The notes beneath the pieces are model-generated. The model was not told the origin of the DNA. It worked only from the letters and a program-made list of their open reading frames with translations, and searched no databases. Positions 10,752 through 21,670 of a stretch of 64,000 nt of DNA are shown one piece after another. The stretch spans positions 110,797,034 through 110,861,033 of the forward strand of contig OZ035962.1 of assembly GCA_964034945.1 (NCBI GenBank). The letters run 5' to 3'. A program made the translations under genes and the position numbers. How positions within the stretch are numbered: the stretch's first letter is position 1; each line of letters opens with the position of its first letter. This DNA comes from Chrysopilus asiliformis. Its lineage: Eukaryota > Arthropoda > Insecta > Diptera > Rhagionidae.

Positions 10752-11880
10752 GTGACTTTTTTAATGCTGAATAAAATATTTTTCTATTATTTTAAGTGTG
10801 CGGCAACAAGATTTTAGTCAAATTTTTATCACATAGGGTACGTAACAATTTCAGGTATGTTATTTACTCCCCAGGAAAGAAAATCTTTGGGCTCAATCGA
10901 ATGTCTAAAATTAGAAATATTTTATGTGGGTGGAAAAGACCTTCCTAAGCAAAATTCTCTCCAGCGAATGATATAACACAACCTACCCTTGTAAATATCA
11001 TACTTTGTCCCATACAAAACGACATCTAAAAAGAACACACTTAACAAGGACAACCTAACATTAAAATTCGTTTGAAAAACACACAGCCGTATGATTTCCA
11101 AACGAATCTCAACAACAACAAAAAAAATCACGACATACAAACATAATCAAAGTTCCATTTATATAAATAATAGGCGAATTTCAATTGTCATAACTACGAG
11201 ACCATTTTTGCTTATGCTTCACAAAGCTTCCAAAAGCCTCCATTCAAAACTACTTCTTGGAAAAACTCTTTCCGCACTGGGAAAATTCATATAATGGAAA
11301 ATATGAAGATGGTGAACAAAAAAAAACAACTTAGAATCCACACAAAGAACTGAAAATAATAACACTTTTGAAATATAAACGTCGCCTTGCATCTAACACT
11401 CGAGAAAAGGATTTTTTCCCTACTTAAAAAATAAAGATGTAGAAGGAAAATAACTGTGGAAAAGAAATGAAATAAACAGAAAATTTTTTGGCCAAGCATA
11501 AAGAGTCTACCACATTAGAAAGAGTTTTTCAAAGTAACTTTTCCTTTGAATTGTGCACGGCTGAAAGTACAAAAACTTCTTTGGATTTGTTTTTACCATT
11601 TTTGTCCCTATTTCTGATTCCCTACTAATACCACGTTATTTTCGTAGCGCACAAAATTGTATTGAAGGAATTCTTGAAAATAAAAGCAATTACTCAGCTC
11701 TTATTCGTTTGTTTCAAAAGCGTCGCATTTAAACTTAAAAAAAAACCTGGTATCAAGAAATTTGCAGAGAATTAAATTCTTGAGAAATTAGTTTTCTGTA
11801 ACGTATTTATCAACATTGGCTCAGTTTCATTAAACTGTTGGTTCATAAAGTAGACAATAATTTCACTATGATCTTAATAT
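10752..11880. other. No gene recognised
   Basis: AT-rich DNA. Frames of up to 72 codons occur but are low-complexity (Phe/Ile/Leu-rich) without motifs. Confidence 0.4.
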
Positions 11881-11884
11881 CATA

Positions 11885-12130
11885 CTAAAATATAAAAAAA
11901 AATTAAAAAAAAAATTTTAAAAAAAAGCTTTTATTAAAAAAAATGCACTAAAAAGAAAAAAATAATTTCTGGACGCTGTGTATCACAAATATAAAAGCTT
12001 TATCTCGCTTTTTAAAAGCTTTTATATTTGTGATACACAGCGTCCAGAAAATTATTTTTTTCTTTTTAGTGCATTTTTTTTAATAAATGCTTTTTTTTAA
12101 ATTTTTTTTTTATTCTTTTTATTTTGTTTT
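11885..12130. repeat. Long near-perfect inverted repeat (foldback MITE candidate)
   Basis: Two arms of roughly 100 bp meet at a loop near 12001-12014. The innermost part is CACAAATATAAAAGCTT against AAGCTTTTATATTTGTG, and the arms include GGACGCTGTGTATC and its complement. The outer part dissolves into A/T runs, so ends and target duplication cannot be fixed. Confidence 0.75.
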
Positions 12131-12164
12131 TTTTAGTCTTCGAATATACATATATCCTTACATT

Positions 12165-12303
12165 TGAGATGTCCTTACAGGCTTTTTAACTTGAGAATCG
12201 TATTCAGCGAACCCCAAAACCCGCAGAATATATTTTTTCCCGGAACAATTGAGAAAAAGGATAATCACGTTATCCTTACAGGACCTTCCGTTATCCTTAC
12301 ACG
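12165..12303 (-). repeat. Divergent fragment of the 122-bp repeat, reverse orientation
   Basis: Read on the minus strand it has GGAAGGTCCTGTAAGGATAA, TTATCCTTTTTCTC, CCGGGAAAAAATAT and GGTTTTGGGGTTCGCTGAAT in the same order as the array unit. A leader-type (CAGA)n run follows at 12415-12440. Confidence 0.7.
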
Positions 12304-12460
12304 GACGAAGTAGAGAAAATATTGTATTGTCATCGGACTTATATAAGAGTACAAAATTTCAAGTGAATCGGATGAGTGGAAGTGGGTCAAAATTTGATTG
12401 CAAGATTTGATCTGACAGACAGACAAACAGACAGACACGAAGGCAAGCTAAATAAAAGCT

Positions 12461-12768
12461 TCTAAAAATGAGTTGGTGTCTGTCTGTCTGTCTGTTCCTC
12501 TTTCACGCAAAAACGGCTGAACCGATTGGCCTGAAATTTAGCATAGGTGTTCGTCGGGGGTCCAGCCCCAACATAGACCCATCAAAAAGTAGCCCGAGAG
12601 GTGGGAGGAGTAAGGGGAGGGGGTAAAGTAATCTCGATACTTAGCTCTTCCTCTATGTTACCCTTTCGCGGGAAAACTACCGAGCCGGTTGGCCTGAAGT
12701 TTAGCTCCAACATAGACCATAAAAAAAATGAAAAAACTTAACCCGGCAACGACGGGTATGCAAGCTAG
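12461..12768 (+). mobile_element. Non-autonomous Helitron C, 5' truncated
   Basis: It begins inside the leader (AAAAATGAGTTGGTGTCTGT), has one and a half body units, and ends with hairpin CCCGGCAACGACGGG, TATGCAAG and CTAG|T at 12765-12768. It is shorter than copy B by loss of internal units. Confidence 0.82.
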
Positions 12769-13087
12769 TAAGTATAATAAAGACTGACATCCTGCTTCGC
12801 GGACCAATAAGCCCCAACCACCCTTTTTTTACTCCCCACAGCCTCTCACCAAATGATCTACTGGTAAAGAGCCTCCTTTTTTTTGTCAATTTTTTATGAT
12901 GCTGGAGACCATAATTTTTCACCTCTATTTTGTGTGCCCCTATTCTTGCATTTCTAGCTAAAATTTCTGTGGCAAAAAGGCTGTGGCAAAAACCCCTTAA
13001 GTTTGTGGCAAAGTCTATATATCAGTGGCAAAAACACCTTAAGTCAATGCAAATACAGACCACTTTGGTTTCGCCTGAAAATCGTAG
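12769..13087. other. No gene recognised
   Basis: Spacer with a loose triplication of the phrase GTGGCAAAAA...CTTAAGT (12970-13045). No coding motif. Confidence 0.35.
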
Positions 13088-13437
13088 CGCCATCCTGTTG
13101 AAACCACAAGTCAGCTACACCAATATCTTGAATTTTGGGCAACACGCACTCCTTCCGCATTAGTTCGAAATTTGGTGATGGTTTCACGAATAGTGCATTC
13201 AGTGGGACGATTATGACGTCCAAAATGTGGACGAAGAGCTCTATAGCAATTCCTAACTGAGCACTGATTTTGGAAATGAGTTTCCACAATTAGTAAACGT
13301 TGTTCACACTTAAGTCTATTCAGGATGACATGGCACTGAATACTGAACACAAACGTCATATAGACAAGCCAGTTGACACATAAGAACTGTCAAAACAACC
13401 CTATTGGAACAAGTACCTCCAATTGGATCACCCTTTA
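13088..13437 (-). pseudogene. mariner-like transposase fragment, internally deleted
   Basis: The minus strand has an N-terminal helix-turn-helix block (EQRLLIVETHFQNQCSVRNC ... CTIRETITKFRT) and then, in another frame, DLWFQQDGAT, the second catalytic Asp motif of IS630-Tc1-mariner transposases. Everything between them is missing and the frame changes at the joint. After QQDGAT the homology stops. One terminal end is visible at 13436-13437 (minus-strand TATAAAGGGTGATCC), sharing AAAGGGTG with the element at 42627-43519. The other end was not found. Confidence 0.8.
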
Positions 13438-14572
13438 TAAGGTTCTACATCCCAAAGTGGAACATGTCCTTCTCAATTGAAGTTTTCGTAGCAATTCTCT
13501 TCCCTGCTTCGCACCTACAGTTTTTTATGGATTGCAACATTTGTAAGGTTTTTACGTTGCCACTCATCAGTAGCAGAGGTTGTGATAGCAATCTAGACCC
13601 ATAATCAATGAGAAAAATAATTTTATAGGGTAAATCGTCCTTCTTTGGTACCATGCGTTTCAATAGGAAAAATCATTTTATAGGGTAAATCATCCTGCTT
13701 TGATATCAAGTTGCATGGACATCCTATAAGGGAAAACCCCTTTAATCCAAATTACTGCACAAAGAAAAAAGTACGTGTCGGATTTCATATTTATGTAAAT
13801 GTGCAAAGTCTCATTAAAATTGGAAAGTGACACTTCCGTAAATTTGCTGGTAAGTAAAAAAAATACATTTAAAAAAATTGTGTTTTAAGCCTCGTTTTAA
13901 GCAAAACTGGTATTTTCAAACATGAATAGTTTCCATTAAAACTTTATGACATTCTTCTCATCTCCAATTTCATTTTTATTGTCATCAAATACCAATTTCG
14001 CTAGAACTATTGCCGTTTATATGACGGACATAAATTTTACAAATATTTTGAATAATTCTTTGTCAGCGAAAGTTGTCTACAATGTTACTAGTAATATATC
14101 ACTATCTTCAAGTATTACATTCATAGTGTTTATTCATATCGTTTACTTTTATGTCTGTTTTTTTTTTTCTTCGTTTTCTAGCATATCTTAAGGGCGGGAC
14201 AACTAGATCTAATGATGAAATCATGCTTCCGACGTAAAAAGAAATATCAACGTTCATTCTTTAAATAGGCAACTAAAAAGCTTTTCTTAATGTTTATCTT
14301 AATGCCATTTGCCTTGTCACATTTTTCATCATTTTTTGGCAATTTCTGTCCATTTGATAGCATCACGCTATTAACTTACGTCCTTATCAGTTAATGGCCA
14401 TACAAACACATTTTTACACATTTATTCTACCCTGCCGCCACCATAACGTTCGTATAATGAAAGTGAAACATTTTACCACCCCATAGCCGGAGCTAATTTT
14501 CCTCAGCTAGTCGAAATCGTATTAGAAAGAAACTTTTACCTCACCGGTATTGTTGAGAAAAAAAACACTCAC
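13438..14572. other. No gene recognised
   Basis: Low-complexity AT-rich DNA. An 81-codon frame at 13946-14191 is Ser/Phe/Ile-rich without a motif. Confidence 0.35.
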
Positions 14573-14807
14573 CGGTTGGCACACGTACAGCAAATGTCCA
14601 CCACGTGTTTGAAATTATTATTTTCATGGTGCCCTTTTTAACACCATTCGATGATCGACACTGAATGGTGGCGGTGGACTTTATGTTGAAGTGAATTAGG
14701 ACCACGAAGGAAATTGTGATTGCCACATGATCACGCTTTCGACGTGGGAATACCCTTGCGTTAATAAAGTACCCCCGAAGTAAATACTTAACAGTGTTTA
14801 ATAACAA
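14573..14807 (-). CDS. Candidate first exon, function unknown
   Basis: A minus-strand frame is open from 14807. An in-frame ATG at 14625-14627 in a reasonable context (GGCACCATG) starts MKIIISNTWWTFAVRVPT and runs directly into a strong splice donor, CCG|GTGAGTG, with the exon ending at 14573. The longer upstream frame contains a hydrophobic stretch (VAITISFVVLIHF). No partner exon was recognised to the left. This rests only on frame plus donor and could easily be chance. Confidence 0.2.
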
Positions 14808-15100
14808 AACAATGAGGGCTACTAAAAAGGGAAAGTTTTGCAGAATGACTTAACATTCCTTGTAAAACGGTGTACTGTACCTGCTTAATTGCAAATCACA
14901 TTAGGGGTTGTGACAGATCACACGATAAATCAATAATGGGTCTGGGAGAAACTTTCAAGGGGTCTTATTTATCTAAAATTTCATCAGGCACGATTTTCTT
15001 TCTTGAGATTTTTAACTTGTATTATAAAACTTCAATCGATGATCCCAGAATTACGCCGCGAAGAATTGGTTGATCTCGGGATAAGAAAACTTCTTTTGTC

Positions 15101-15215
15101 CAGCAAGGAAAGAAAACATCATTCAAAGAAAACAGCATTCTAATGTCAAGGATCTTGACATTAAAATGCTGTTTTCTGACATTAGAAACGACCCAAGAGA
15201 AACATCATAAAAAAG
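15101..15215. repeat. Hairpin beside a 25-bp copy of downstream exon sequence
   Basis: AAAACAGCATTCTAATGTCAAG and its complement meet at a GATC centre (about 15132-15175). Right after it, 15183-15208 repeats a 25-bp stretch (CGACCCAAGAGAAACATCAT core) also present in the candidate exon at 17268-17293. Confidence 0.6.
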
Positions 15216-15628
15216 TGACACATCTAAAAAAAGTGACACCTTTAGTACCACCTCACCGTGCTCGATTTCTATTTTAAAGTAGTTTTAAAATTTTTAAATT
15301 TGAGCAAACCCAGATAAAAATTTGCTGTCAATCGCAAACAACAACTTTTCTGTAAATTGTTCCCCGGGAAATAAAAAATCTTTACCAAATGTACCCAATT
15401 TTTCTACATATCGAATCAATTAAAAGAACATACATTTTTTACACTTTTTTACGAGTTTTTCGTAGAAATACTTTTAATTTTCATTGAAACAAATATTTTG
15501 ACATTCAGTTTGAATCAAAGAAAAAAATTAAATCTTTTGAAGTCCTAAATTGTTTTTCGATTTCAAAGAACTCGATTGGATATAACAAAATTCAAAGGAA
15601 ATAAAATTTTCTGACTTTTTTTCTTTAA

Positions 15629-15826
15629 CACATTGACTGCCATGGCTATCATGTTTGATAGCCAGTAGTGCTTCCTTGAAGCCATATCTATCGTAGACAG
15701 TGGTGCTTCCCTGGGGGTCATGGCTTTAAAAAAAACATAACTATAAGTGGAAAACAGCACAAATCACAAAGAAACTGTTCTGGCACTTTTTTAAACTTTT
15801 GGAAAATTGGTTTGGCAGTCAACGTG
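15629..15826. mobile_element. piggyBac-like MITE (198 bp)
   Basis: The ends CACATTGACTGCCA and (inverted) CACGTTGACTGCCA are flanked on both sides by TTAA (15625-15628, 15827-15830), the piggyBac target. The interior contains repeated GTAGTGCTTCC / CAGTGGTGCTTCCC phrases and no gene. Confidence 0.8.
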
Positions 15827-15841
15827 TTAACTGTAATTACG

Positions 15842-16779
15842 TAGGGTCAGGTAGGGTGAAGTGGTCCACGTTTTTATTATTGGCCATAAAATGGTCAAAA
15901 ATTGGAATTTTTGCATGATAAGATAGTCAAATCGCAAGCGCAGGACCTAAGCTAACTTTCTGCATTCACAGATTGCCAACTTTTTGGCATTAAATTTAAT
16001 TTTAGGCATTTATCGAAAACTTTGAATTTTCGATTTTTCCAAAATGGTAGGGAGAAGTGGTCCACCGTCAAAAACTTTCCAGAAATTGCATAAACATAAA
16101 AATAAATGACAAATAAAAGTATAATCATGAAGTTTGATCAAAAATATGGTTTATTGGAAAGTAACAAATGAGCGTTTGGTCTGTTTTGGTGTTGGTTTCT
16201 TCGGTGTAGTTGTTAAGCATCGTTTTCCGGCGGCTTGTTCTGCTTCTCTAATTCAGCTCGATTTTCGGGAGAAGTTATAATCGAGCTTCACATCGATTTT
16301 CGGCCACGATTTGAAACACTCAAGATAACTCTTAAAAAACTTGAAAACACGAAATATGACATTGACAGGATGGACCACTTCACCCTACCAAACGTGGACC
16401 ACTTCTCCCTACCGACGCAATTTTGCGCGAAATGGCGCTGCTGCAACAATTGTGGCAAAAAGTTCAGAAATTCGATGGATTTACAAAGTTCATAATGTAA
16501 ACAACATTTTAGATGAATTAGCTTATTGAAATTGATAAAGAATTCGTCAAAATGTTGTTGAATGTGAATACTTGCGAAAACTTTCAACAGTGTTTTTTTT
16601 TTGGCACTGGTCTGTGAGAGTGTGTAAATTCAATGAGTAATAAAAAACAGATAATAAAAAAAAGCTGTCATCGAGAGCAACCGATGAGAGTTGCATATTC
16701 TGTTCTAATGTCACTATTACTAACAAAAATGGTGGTGGACCACTTCTCCCTACGGACCACTTTACCCTACCTGATCCTA
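15842..16779. mobile_element. TA-flanked TIR element with GGTAGGGTGAAGTGGTCC ends
   Basis: The left end TA-GGGTCAGGTAGGGTGAAG and the inverted right end TA-GGATCAGGTAGGGTAAAG pair, both with TA. Copies of the phrase GTGGACCACTTC(A/T)CCCTAC recur inside at about 16040-16065, 16371-16418 and 16736-16752. The TA target and ends fit the Tc1/mariner/pogo group. A decayed protein tail lies inside on the minus strand (next entry). Confidence 0.7.
16151..16280 (-). pseudogene. Decayed C-terminal tail, possibly of a pogo-like transposase
   Basis: The minus strand has a charged, proline/lysine-rich tail, REAEQAAGKRCLTTTPKKPT then PKQTKRSFVTFQ and a TAA at 16151-16153. Just upstream the overlapping frame reads SPENRAELEKQNKPPEND, so the tail seems split by a frameshift near 16250. 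Such low-complexity basic tails end many DDE transposases, but no catalytic motif survives and the assignment is inference. Confidence 0.35.
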
Positions 16780-16905
16780 TCTTTAACGGTTCTTGAGATA
16801 TTTGAAAAAGTATTATTTTTTGCGTATTTTTTCCGGAATTATTGTAAATATTGCAAAGAAAAGTTTTATGTTGACCACAACTGATATTTTTTGTTGATTC
16901 TTATA
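16780..16905. repeat. Fragment of dispersed leader repeat (family T)
   Basis: Contains TAACGGTTCTTGAGATATTT, then AAGTTTTATGTTGACCACAA and CTGATATTTTT. It is shared with 21055-21670, 47940-48960, 53397-54645 and 60340-60490. Confidence 0.6.
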
Positions 16906-17055
16906 AAATCTCAACAAAATTTATTTCTAAAATGTCAATTTATTGACTATAATGTATGAAAACGGGTTGAGTTAAATTATTATTTTTCCTGTTAGTTCAT
17001 TATTAAGATGACACATTCAAGTTTTCAAGGTTAAACGACAGTTACCATAAAAACC

Positions 17056-17385
17056 TTAAGTGAATAATATTTTGCACGTCAACAACTTCTTACGAAGTAA
17101 TTTAACTGCACGTGTCTTGGCCAGCAATGCCTTTTCGTTACAGACGTTGCCCTTAGGCAAAGAAACACATTGCGTGGCACATTTCACACACTTTTCTAAC
17201 TCCGTAGAGTCGACGACGGTATATAAATGTTTAGATTGTCCTTTGAAGATGTCGGAACAGTTGAGAGTAAACGACCCAAGAGAAACATCATAATACTCGT
17301 AGGACAACGGAGGACATTCAAACGATTTGAATGGGCAATGGGGATTCTTTTTTTCCACGCAGTTTTACAACAATGATCTCATCCC
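17056..17385 (-). CDS. Candidate terminal exon of a cysteine-rich protein, unknown
   Basis: A minus-strand frame ends with TAA at 17056-17058 and carries about 100 codons of non-repetitive, balanced composition with ten cysteines (for example HCPFKSFECPPL, TLNCSDIF, EKCVKCATQCVSLPKGNVC), then a basic tail (KTRAVKLLRKKLL). Upstream, a second frame reads DEIIVVKLRGKK from a possible acceptor ACTAG|GGGATGAG (exon start 17385). The two frames differ by one nucleotide exactly at a run of seven A (minus strand, near 17348-17354), so a homopolymer indel or an assembly error would separate them. I do not recognise the family. It could be a host gene's last exon or a decayed one. Confidence 0.4.
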
Positions 17386-18335
17386 CTAGTTGTGTCAAAG
17401 ATTTTTTTTTCTCATTGTTTGCAATTACTTGAATGCTCTGTTCCTTCTAGATGAATGGTTAGATGATTCTGGTCGTTGTGATTCGATATAGGGGATGTGG
17501 GGTGGCGTTTCAGCCCAGTCCCAGGACAAACCGAATAAAAAGGACGATTATTTTTCTAGTGGGCTCAATTTAAATTTAGCTTCCTCTTGGCATGCCCTCT
17601 TGAGAATACGAAAATTCGAGAAGATGACGACGATGGGATCTGCCCGGACTTCTTTGCGTTAAGTGAAACGATTTCTTTGAGCTTTCGGGCTCGAATAGCA
17701 CGACCAGCAGCAGGGCATCATCATGATACAGTCTCTAACCCAGCATCCCAAAAATCCGGCCAGAGGTTAGACCACCACCAGAAAAAAAAACGAAAGAAGC
17801 GAATTGAATCGGGGGCTTATGCAAATTTTAAAGAGACGAGAATGCGTGACATTGTTATTTTAAGATGTAAGCATTACCAGAGATATTTGATATTCAAATT
17901 TAAGCCACCCGGAACACTATGCTGTACTCGTATCTAAAATATGAAAGTATGTATCCAACATACCAAGCATAGCTAGGGTGAACATATTTTTTTTTGTGTG
18001 TGAACCGAGGTAGATTACCTATGGAGCGCGGGGAGGAAAAAAGAGGGGCGAGGGGCGAGGGGAGGCGACGTGTGAGGAAATTTTTAATGCAGCGCAATTA
18101 TTCGTGAAAATTTTGAAAACCTTATCGGAGGAAAAAAGGCTTGTTTTAATTTTTGTCTATGATTAGATCATTTGAAAATGCAACCAAAATCGCGCCGCAG
18201 GCAAAACTTTGAGAAGCAAACATACCATTTGTGGAAATTATTTAACGAAATGCACCGCAAGCGATTTTTTTAAAGAAAAATGTGGCAGAGGCAGTAATTT
18301 TTGAGGAAATTGCGCCACAAGCGAATTTTTTCTTT
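17386..18335. other. No gene recognised
   Basis: A 116-codon plus-strand frame at 17587-17937 is open but of mixed composition (KKKRKKR run) without a motif. From about 18000 there are GGGGCGAGGGGCGAGGGG purine runs, followed by repeated phrases GCGCCGCAGGC / GCGCCACAAGC, probably a decayed element related to the interior of the hAT at 39329. Confidence 0.35.
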
Positions 18336-19020
18336 TTTTATACCCGTATGGTATGTATATCAAAGGGTATACTAACTTTGCCTTACCGTTTGTAACGCCA
18401 AGATCCCGTCATCACACACAAAAATGAATTACACCAGTTTGTTTAGAATGATAAAAAACAATTGAATTTAGCATGTCCGTCCGTCCGTCCGTCTGTCTGT
18501 CCGTCCGTCCGTCTGTGGCGCGGATTGCGGGCGCACGGATTGAGCTAGAGACTTGAAATTTTGCACAGATCCGTTTTTTTGTAAAATGCGAGTCTAAGTT
18601 CGTTCATGGGCAAAAATTGACCATTAGGGGGGGGTACCCCCCATAGGAACGAAAATGTTTTTGTAAATATCGCAAAACGGTGCATCTCATCAAAAAAAGT
18701 CCAAGAACAAAAGTTATTCAGGATATTATTCTACATAAAACTCCCATACATCAAAATCCGATTGGAATAAATTTTAAAAAATCTTATTGGAATTTTGGTA
18801 CAACTGTTCGAATTTTGATACGAATACCATCATATGGGTTTTCAATAGTTGCTAGATTGGCAATTATAGCTTTTGTTATGTCGAAGACGATTTTTTTAGT
18901 GATCAAGAAATTTCCGGATTACATAATTCCGGGACAAAAGTTTCGTTTTCCGGATGCCGGAACAACATGCCTAAATTCGGGACTGTCCCGGTTGTTCCAG
19001 GACGTATGGTCACCCTTAGC
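18336..19020 (+). repeat. Dispersed repeat with TATACCC terminus, copy 2
   Basis: It opens with TATACCCGTATGG ... GGGTATAC, then GCCTTACCGTTTGTAACGCC, a GTCCGTCCGTCTGTCTG leader at 18476-18515, and TTGAGCTAGAGACTTGAAAT. The body continues through CATCAAAATCCGATTGGAAT. Same order as copies 1 and 3. Confidence 0.7.
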
Positions 19021-20256
19021 ATATCCGTAAAGTATTTACGCTCGCTAAGCATGTACTCTACACATCCGACTATATACGAGTGCATAAATTCGTATACAGC
19101 ATAAACCAGTATTAAAATCATAATACCGGCCAAAACGGATGCTCCTTCCTTATTTCTATACATTTTTGTCGTACTACATACATATTTCTCGGAGTAAATC
19201 GCCAAAAAAAGATTCCGGTGCGGTGCCAAAAAGCCCTAAAACCCCGGAGATATTTTTCGTAACACAAAAACATTTTTTTTTTTTCATGCTTCCCTCGAAC
19301 TCATTGAGCAAAAAAAAAATTATGTACAATAAGAAGACATAATGTAGGACTATGGTGATGGTACGCCATAGTGTGAATGGATTTGATTGCTTTGCTTTTC
19401 AGAAATTCAGAATATGCCCCAAAAAGAATGAAGACATTCAGCCCAAAAATGGAGTCGGATGGCGGGACTACTATCATTCTCGAATGGAGAAAATTATATG
19501 CTAGTAGTTACTAACTGACTTATAGGAAATGGTAATTTAACATGAAGACCTTGATACATAAACAATGACCATCATCGCGGCAAAATATTCAGTTGATAGC
19601 ACTAGAAAAATAATTTCGTGTATAAGAATTAAATTTATTCGACGAGATACCAATTCATCTATATACGAATACTTGCTCTATTATTCAACATAAACACAAC
19701 GAGTATCTCTATACTATGCTTTACTGTAACAACGATTTCATCTCATCTTAATGAATGTTAATTGTTCATAGCATTTAGCTTAAGCTGAAGAAACGAAAGA
19801 AAGAATCTCATCAGGATTCGAATGGAATAAATTTAATTTCACGCATTGTAAGTGTATAATAATAAAGGAATGTTATTATTATTCGGTATAGCATTAAATT
19901 CTCATTCATTGATGGAATCGATCTCATTTCTTATGGACTCTGATTATGCGAATTAATTTAAATTTAGCATGGCGTGATGTTACTATAAGAGTTCAAGGTA
20001 AGACGTTTGTGAATTGTTTCTCTCCCAGTTTTTCATATTTTAATAACAAAAAATTGGAACGTCTTTATTTTAATGTATTCACCGATATTACTCTATTAGC
20101 AAAAAAAAACTCGAATATTTTGCAAAAAAAAATATTGGAAAATTTTAAATATACCTGAGAAAATCGTCATCATGCGTCATGCCGTTATCAAAATTAATTT
20201 TTTGCATAAAAACATGGAGTACGGCAACGCTGGTCGACTTTTTTACATATTTAATA
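19021..20256. other. No gene recognised
   Basis: AT-rich spacer. A 108-codon minus-strand frame (18903-19229) overlaps the repeat and has no recognised motif, although it includes a hydrophobic stretch (ILILVYAVYEF). I see no support for calling it. Confidence 0.35.
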
Positions 20257-20962
20257 CTAGCTTGCATACCCGTCGTTGCCGCGTTAAGTTTTTTTTTTTT
20301 TTTTTGATGGTTTATGTTGGAGCTAAACTTCAGGCCAATCGGCTCGGTAGTTTCCCCGCGAAAGGGTAACATAGAGGAAGAGCTAAGTTTCGAGATCACT
20401 TTACCCCCTCCCCTTACTCCCCCACCTCTCGGGCTACTTTTTAATTCGTCTATGTTGGGGCTGGACCCCGGACGAACACCTATGCCACATTTCAGGCCAA
20501 TCGGTTCAGTGGTTTCCCCGCGAAAGAGTAACATAGCGCAAAAACTAAGTTTCGAAATCACCTTACCCCCTCCCCTTACTCCCCCCCACCACTCGCGCTA
20601 CTTTTCCGTATGCCTATGTTGGAACCAGGGCTCCAATCATGTATTCCGACGCGTCTCTGTCGACGCAGCTTTTAACTCTGGACTTCGCCATATCTGCAGC
20701 TTGAAATTTCGCGGAATCGTCACTATGAATCGAAATGTGATTCTGACTGTCACTCCATGAAATTTGAAGCTGCTGATATGGCGAAGTCAAGAGTTAAAAG
20801 CTGCGTCGAACAGAGACGTGTCGGAATACATGATTGCTGCCCAGAACTACCACAGACACTCATACCGAATTTCAAGTCAATCGGTTCAGCCGTTTTTGCG
20901 TGAAAGAGGAACAGACAGACAGACACCAACTCATTTTTATATATTAGTATATATTAGTATGA
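20257..20962 (-). mobile_element. Non-autonomous Helitron D (contains a MITE)
   Basis: On the minus strand the 5' end is A|TCATACTAATATATACTAAT at 20962, then AAAAATGAGTTGGTGTCTGT. The 3' end is the hairpin region CGGCAACGACGGG, TATGCAAG, CTAG|T at 20260-20257. One base of the hairpin differs from copies B, C and E (GCGGCAACGACGGG). Body units match Helitrons B and E. A 213-bp MITE interrupts it. Confidence 0.88.
20629..20841. mobile_element. 213-bp MITE with CAG target duplication inside Helitron D
   Basis: The left end GGCTCCAATCATGTATTCCG and the inverted right end GGCAGCAATCATGTATTCCG pair for over 70 bp, with CAG on both sides (20626-20628, 20842-20844). Helitron E carries the uninterrupted site GGAACCAGAACTAC, which confirms the boundaries. 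A 3-bp CAG duplication is compatible with PIF/Harbinger-type insertion, but no gene is present. Confidence 0.88.
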
Positions 20963-21054
20963 TTTAGATAGGAATTCGTGAGAAATGTTACAAGAATTAT
21001 AACAGAAATCCACAAAAGCCAAGTCTTGAATGCCCTTAAAAATATTAAAAAATA

Positions 21055-21670
21055 GCAGTTGTGAGTTGTGATCAACATAAAACTTTACAATATTTAGTTT
21101 CGGAAAAAAATATCTAAAAAAAATATTTTTTCAAATATCTTGAGAATCGTTAAAGATACGTAAAAACCATTAAGGGAGAAAATGCAGGAAATTGTATTTT
21201 CTTTGAATTTGGTTATATAGATTTTTTCGTAATAGTGCATAGTTTCCGAGAAATTTTCAAAACACTTACATTTTTTGAGATATGTTGAGCGCCGTTAGAG
21301 ATATGTATAAACAATTAAAGCAAAAAATGTAGAAAATTTTATTTCCTATAAATTTAGTTATATGCATTTTTTCATAAAAGTTCATAGTTTTCGAGAGATT
21401 TAAAAAAAATCATATTTTTTATTTTATTCAAATATCTTTTATTCAAATATCTTGAGAACCGTTGAGATTTCAAAGAAACTGATCTTTTTTCAAATATATT
21501 GAGAACCGTTACAAATACGTAAAAACCGTTAAGGGAAAAAATGTATAAAATTTTATTTCCTTTGAATTTGGTAATATGCATTTTTTCACAAAAGTGCATA
21601 GTTTTCGAGAAATTTTCAAAAAAACTGATTTTTTTTAAATATCTTGAGAACTGTTAGAGCCTTTCAAGCA
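21055..21670 (-). repeat. Family T repeat, degenerate tandem units of about 145-175 bp
   Basis: Units share AATATCTTGAGAACCGTT, GATACGTAAAAACC, TTATTTCCTTTGAATTTGGT and GTGCATAGTTTTCGAG. About four occur in a row. The same units occur inverted at 48360-48960. Confidence 0.65.

Noticed and set aside
17587..17937. 116-codon plus-strand frame
   Set aside because: No motif, KKKRKKR low-complexity run, and no splice or homology support.
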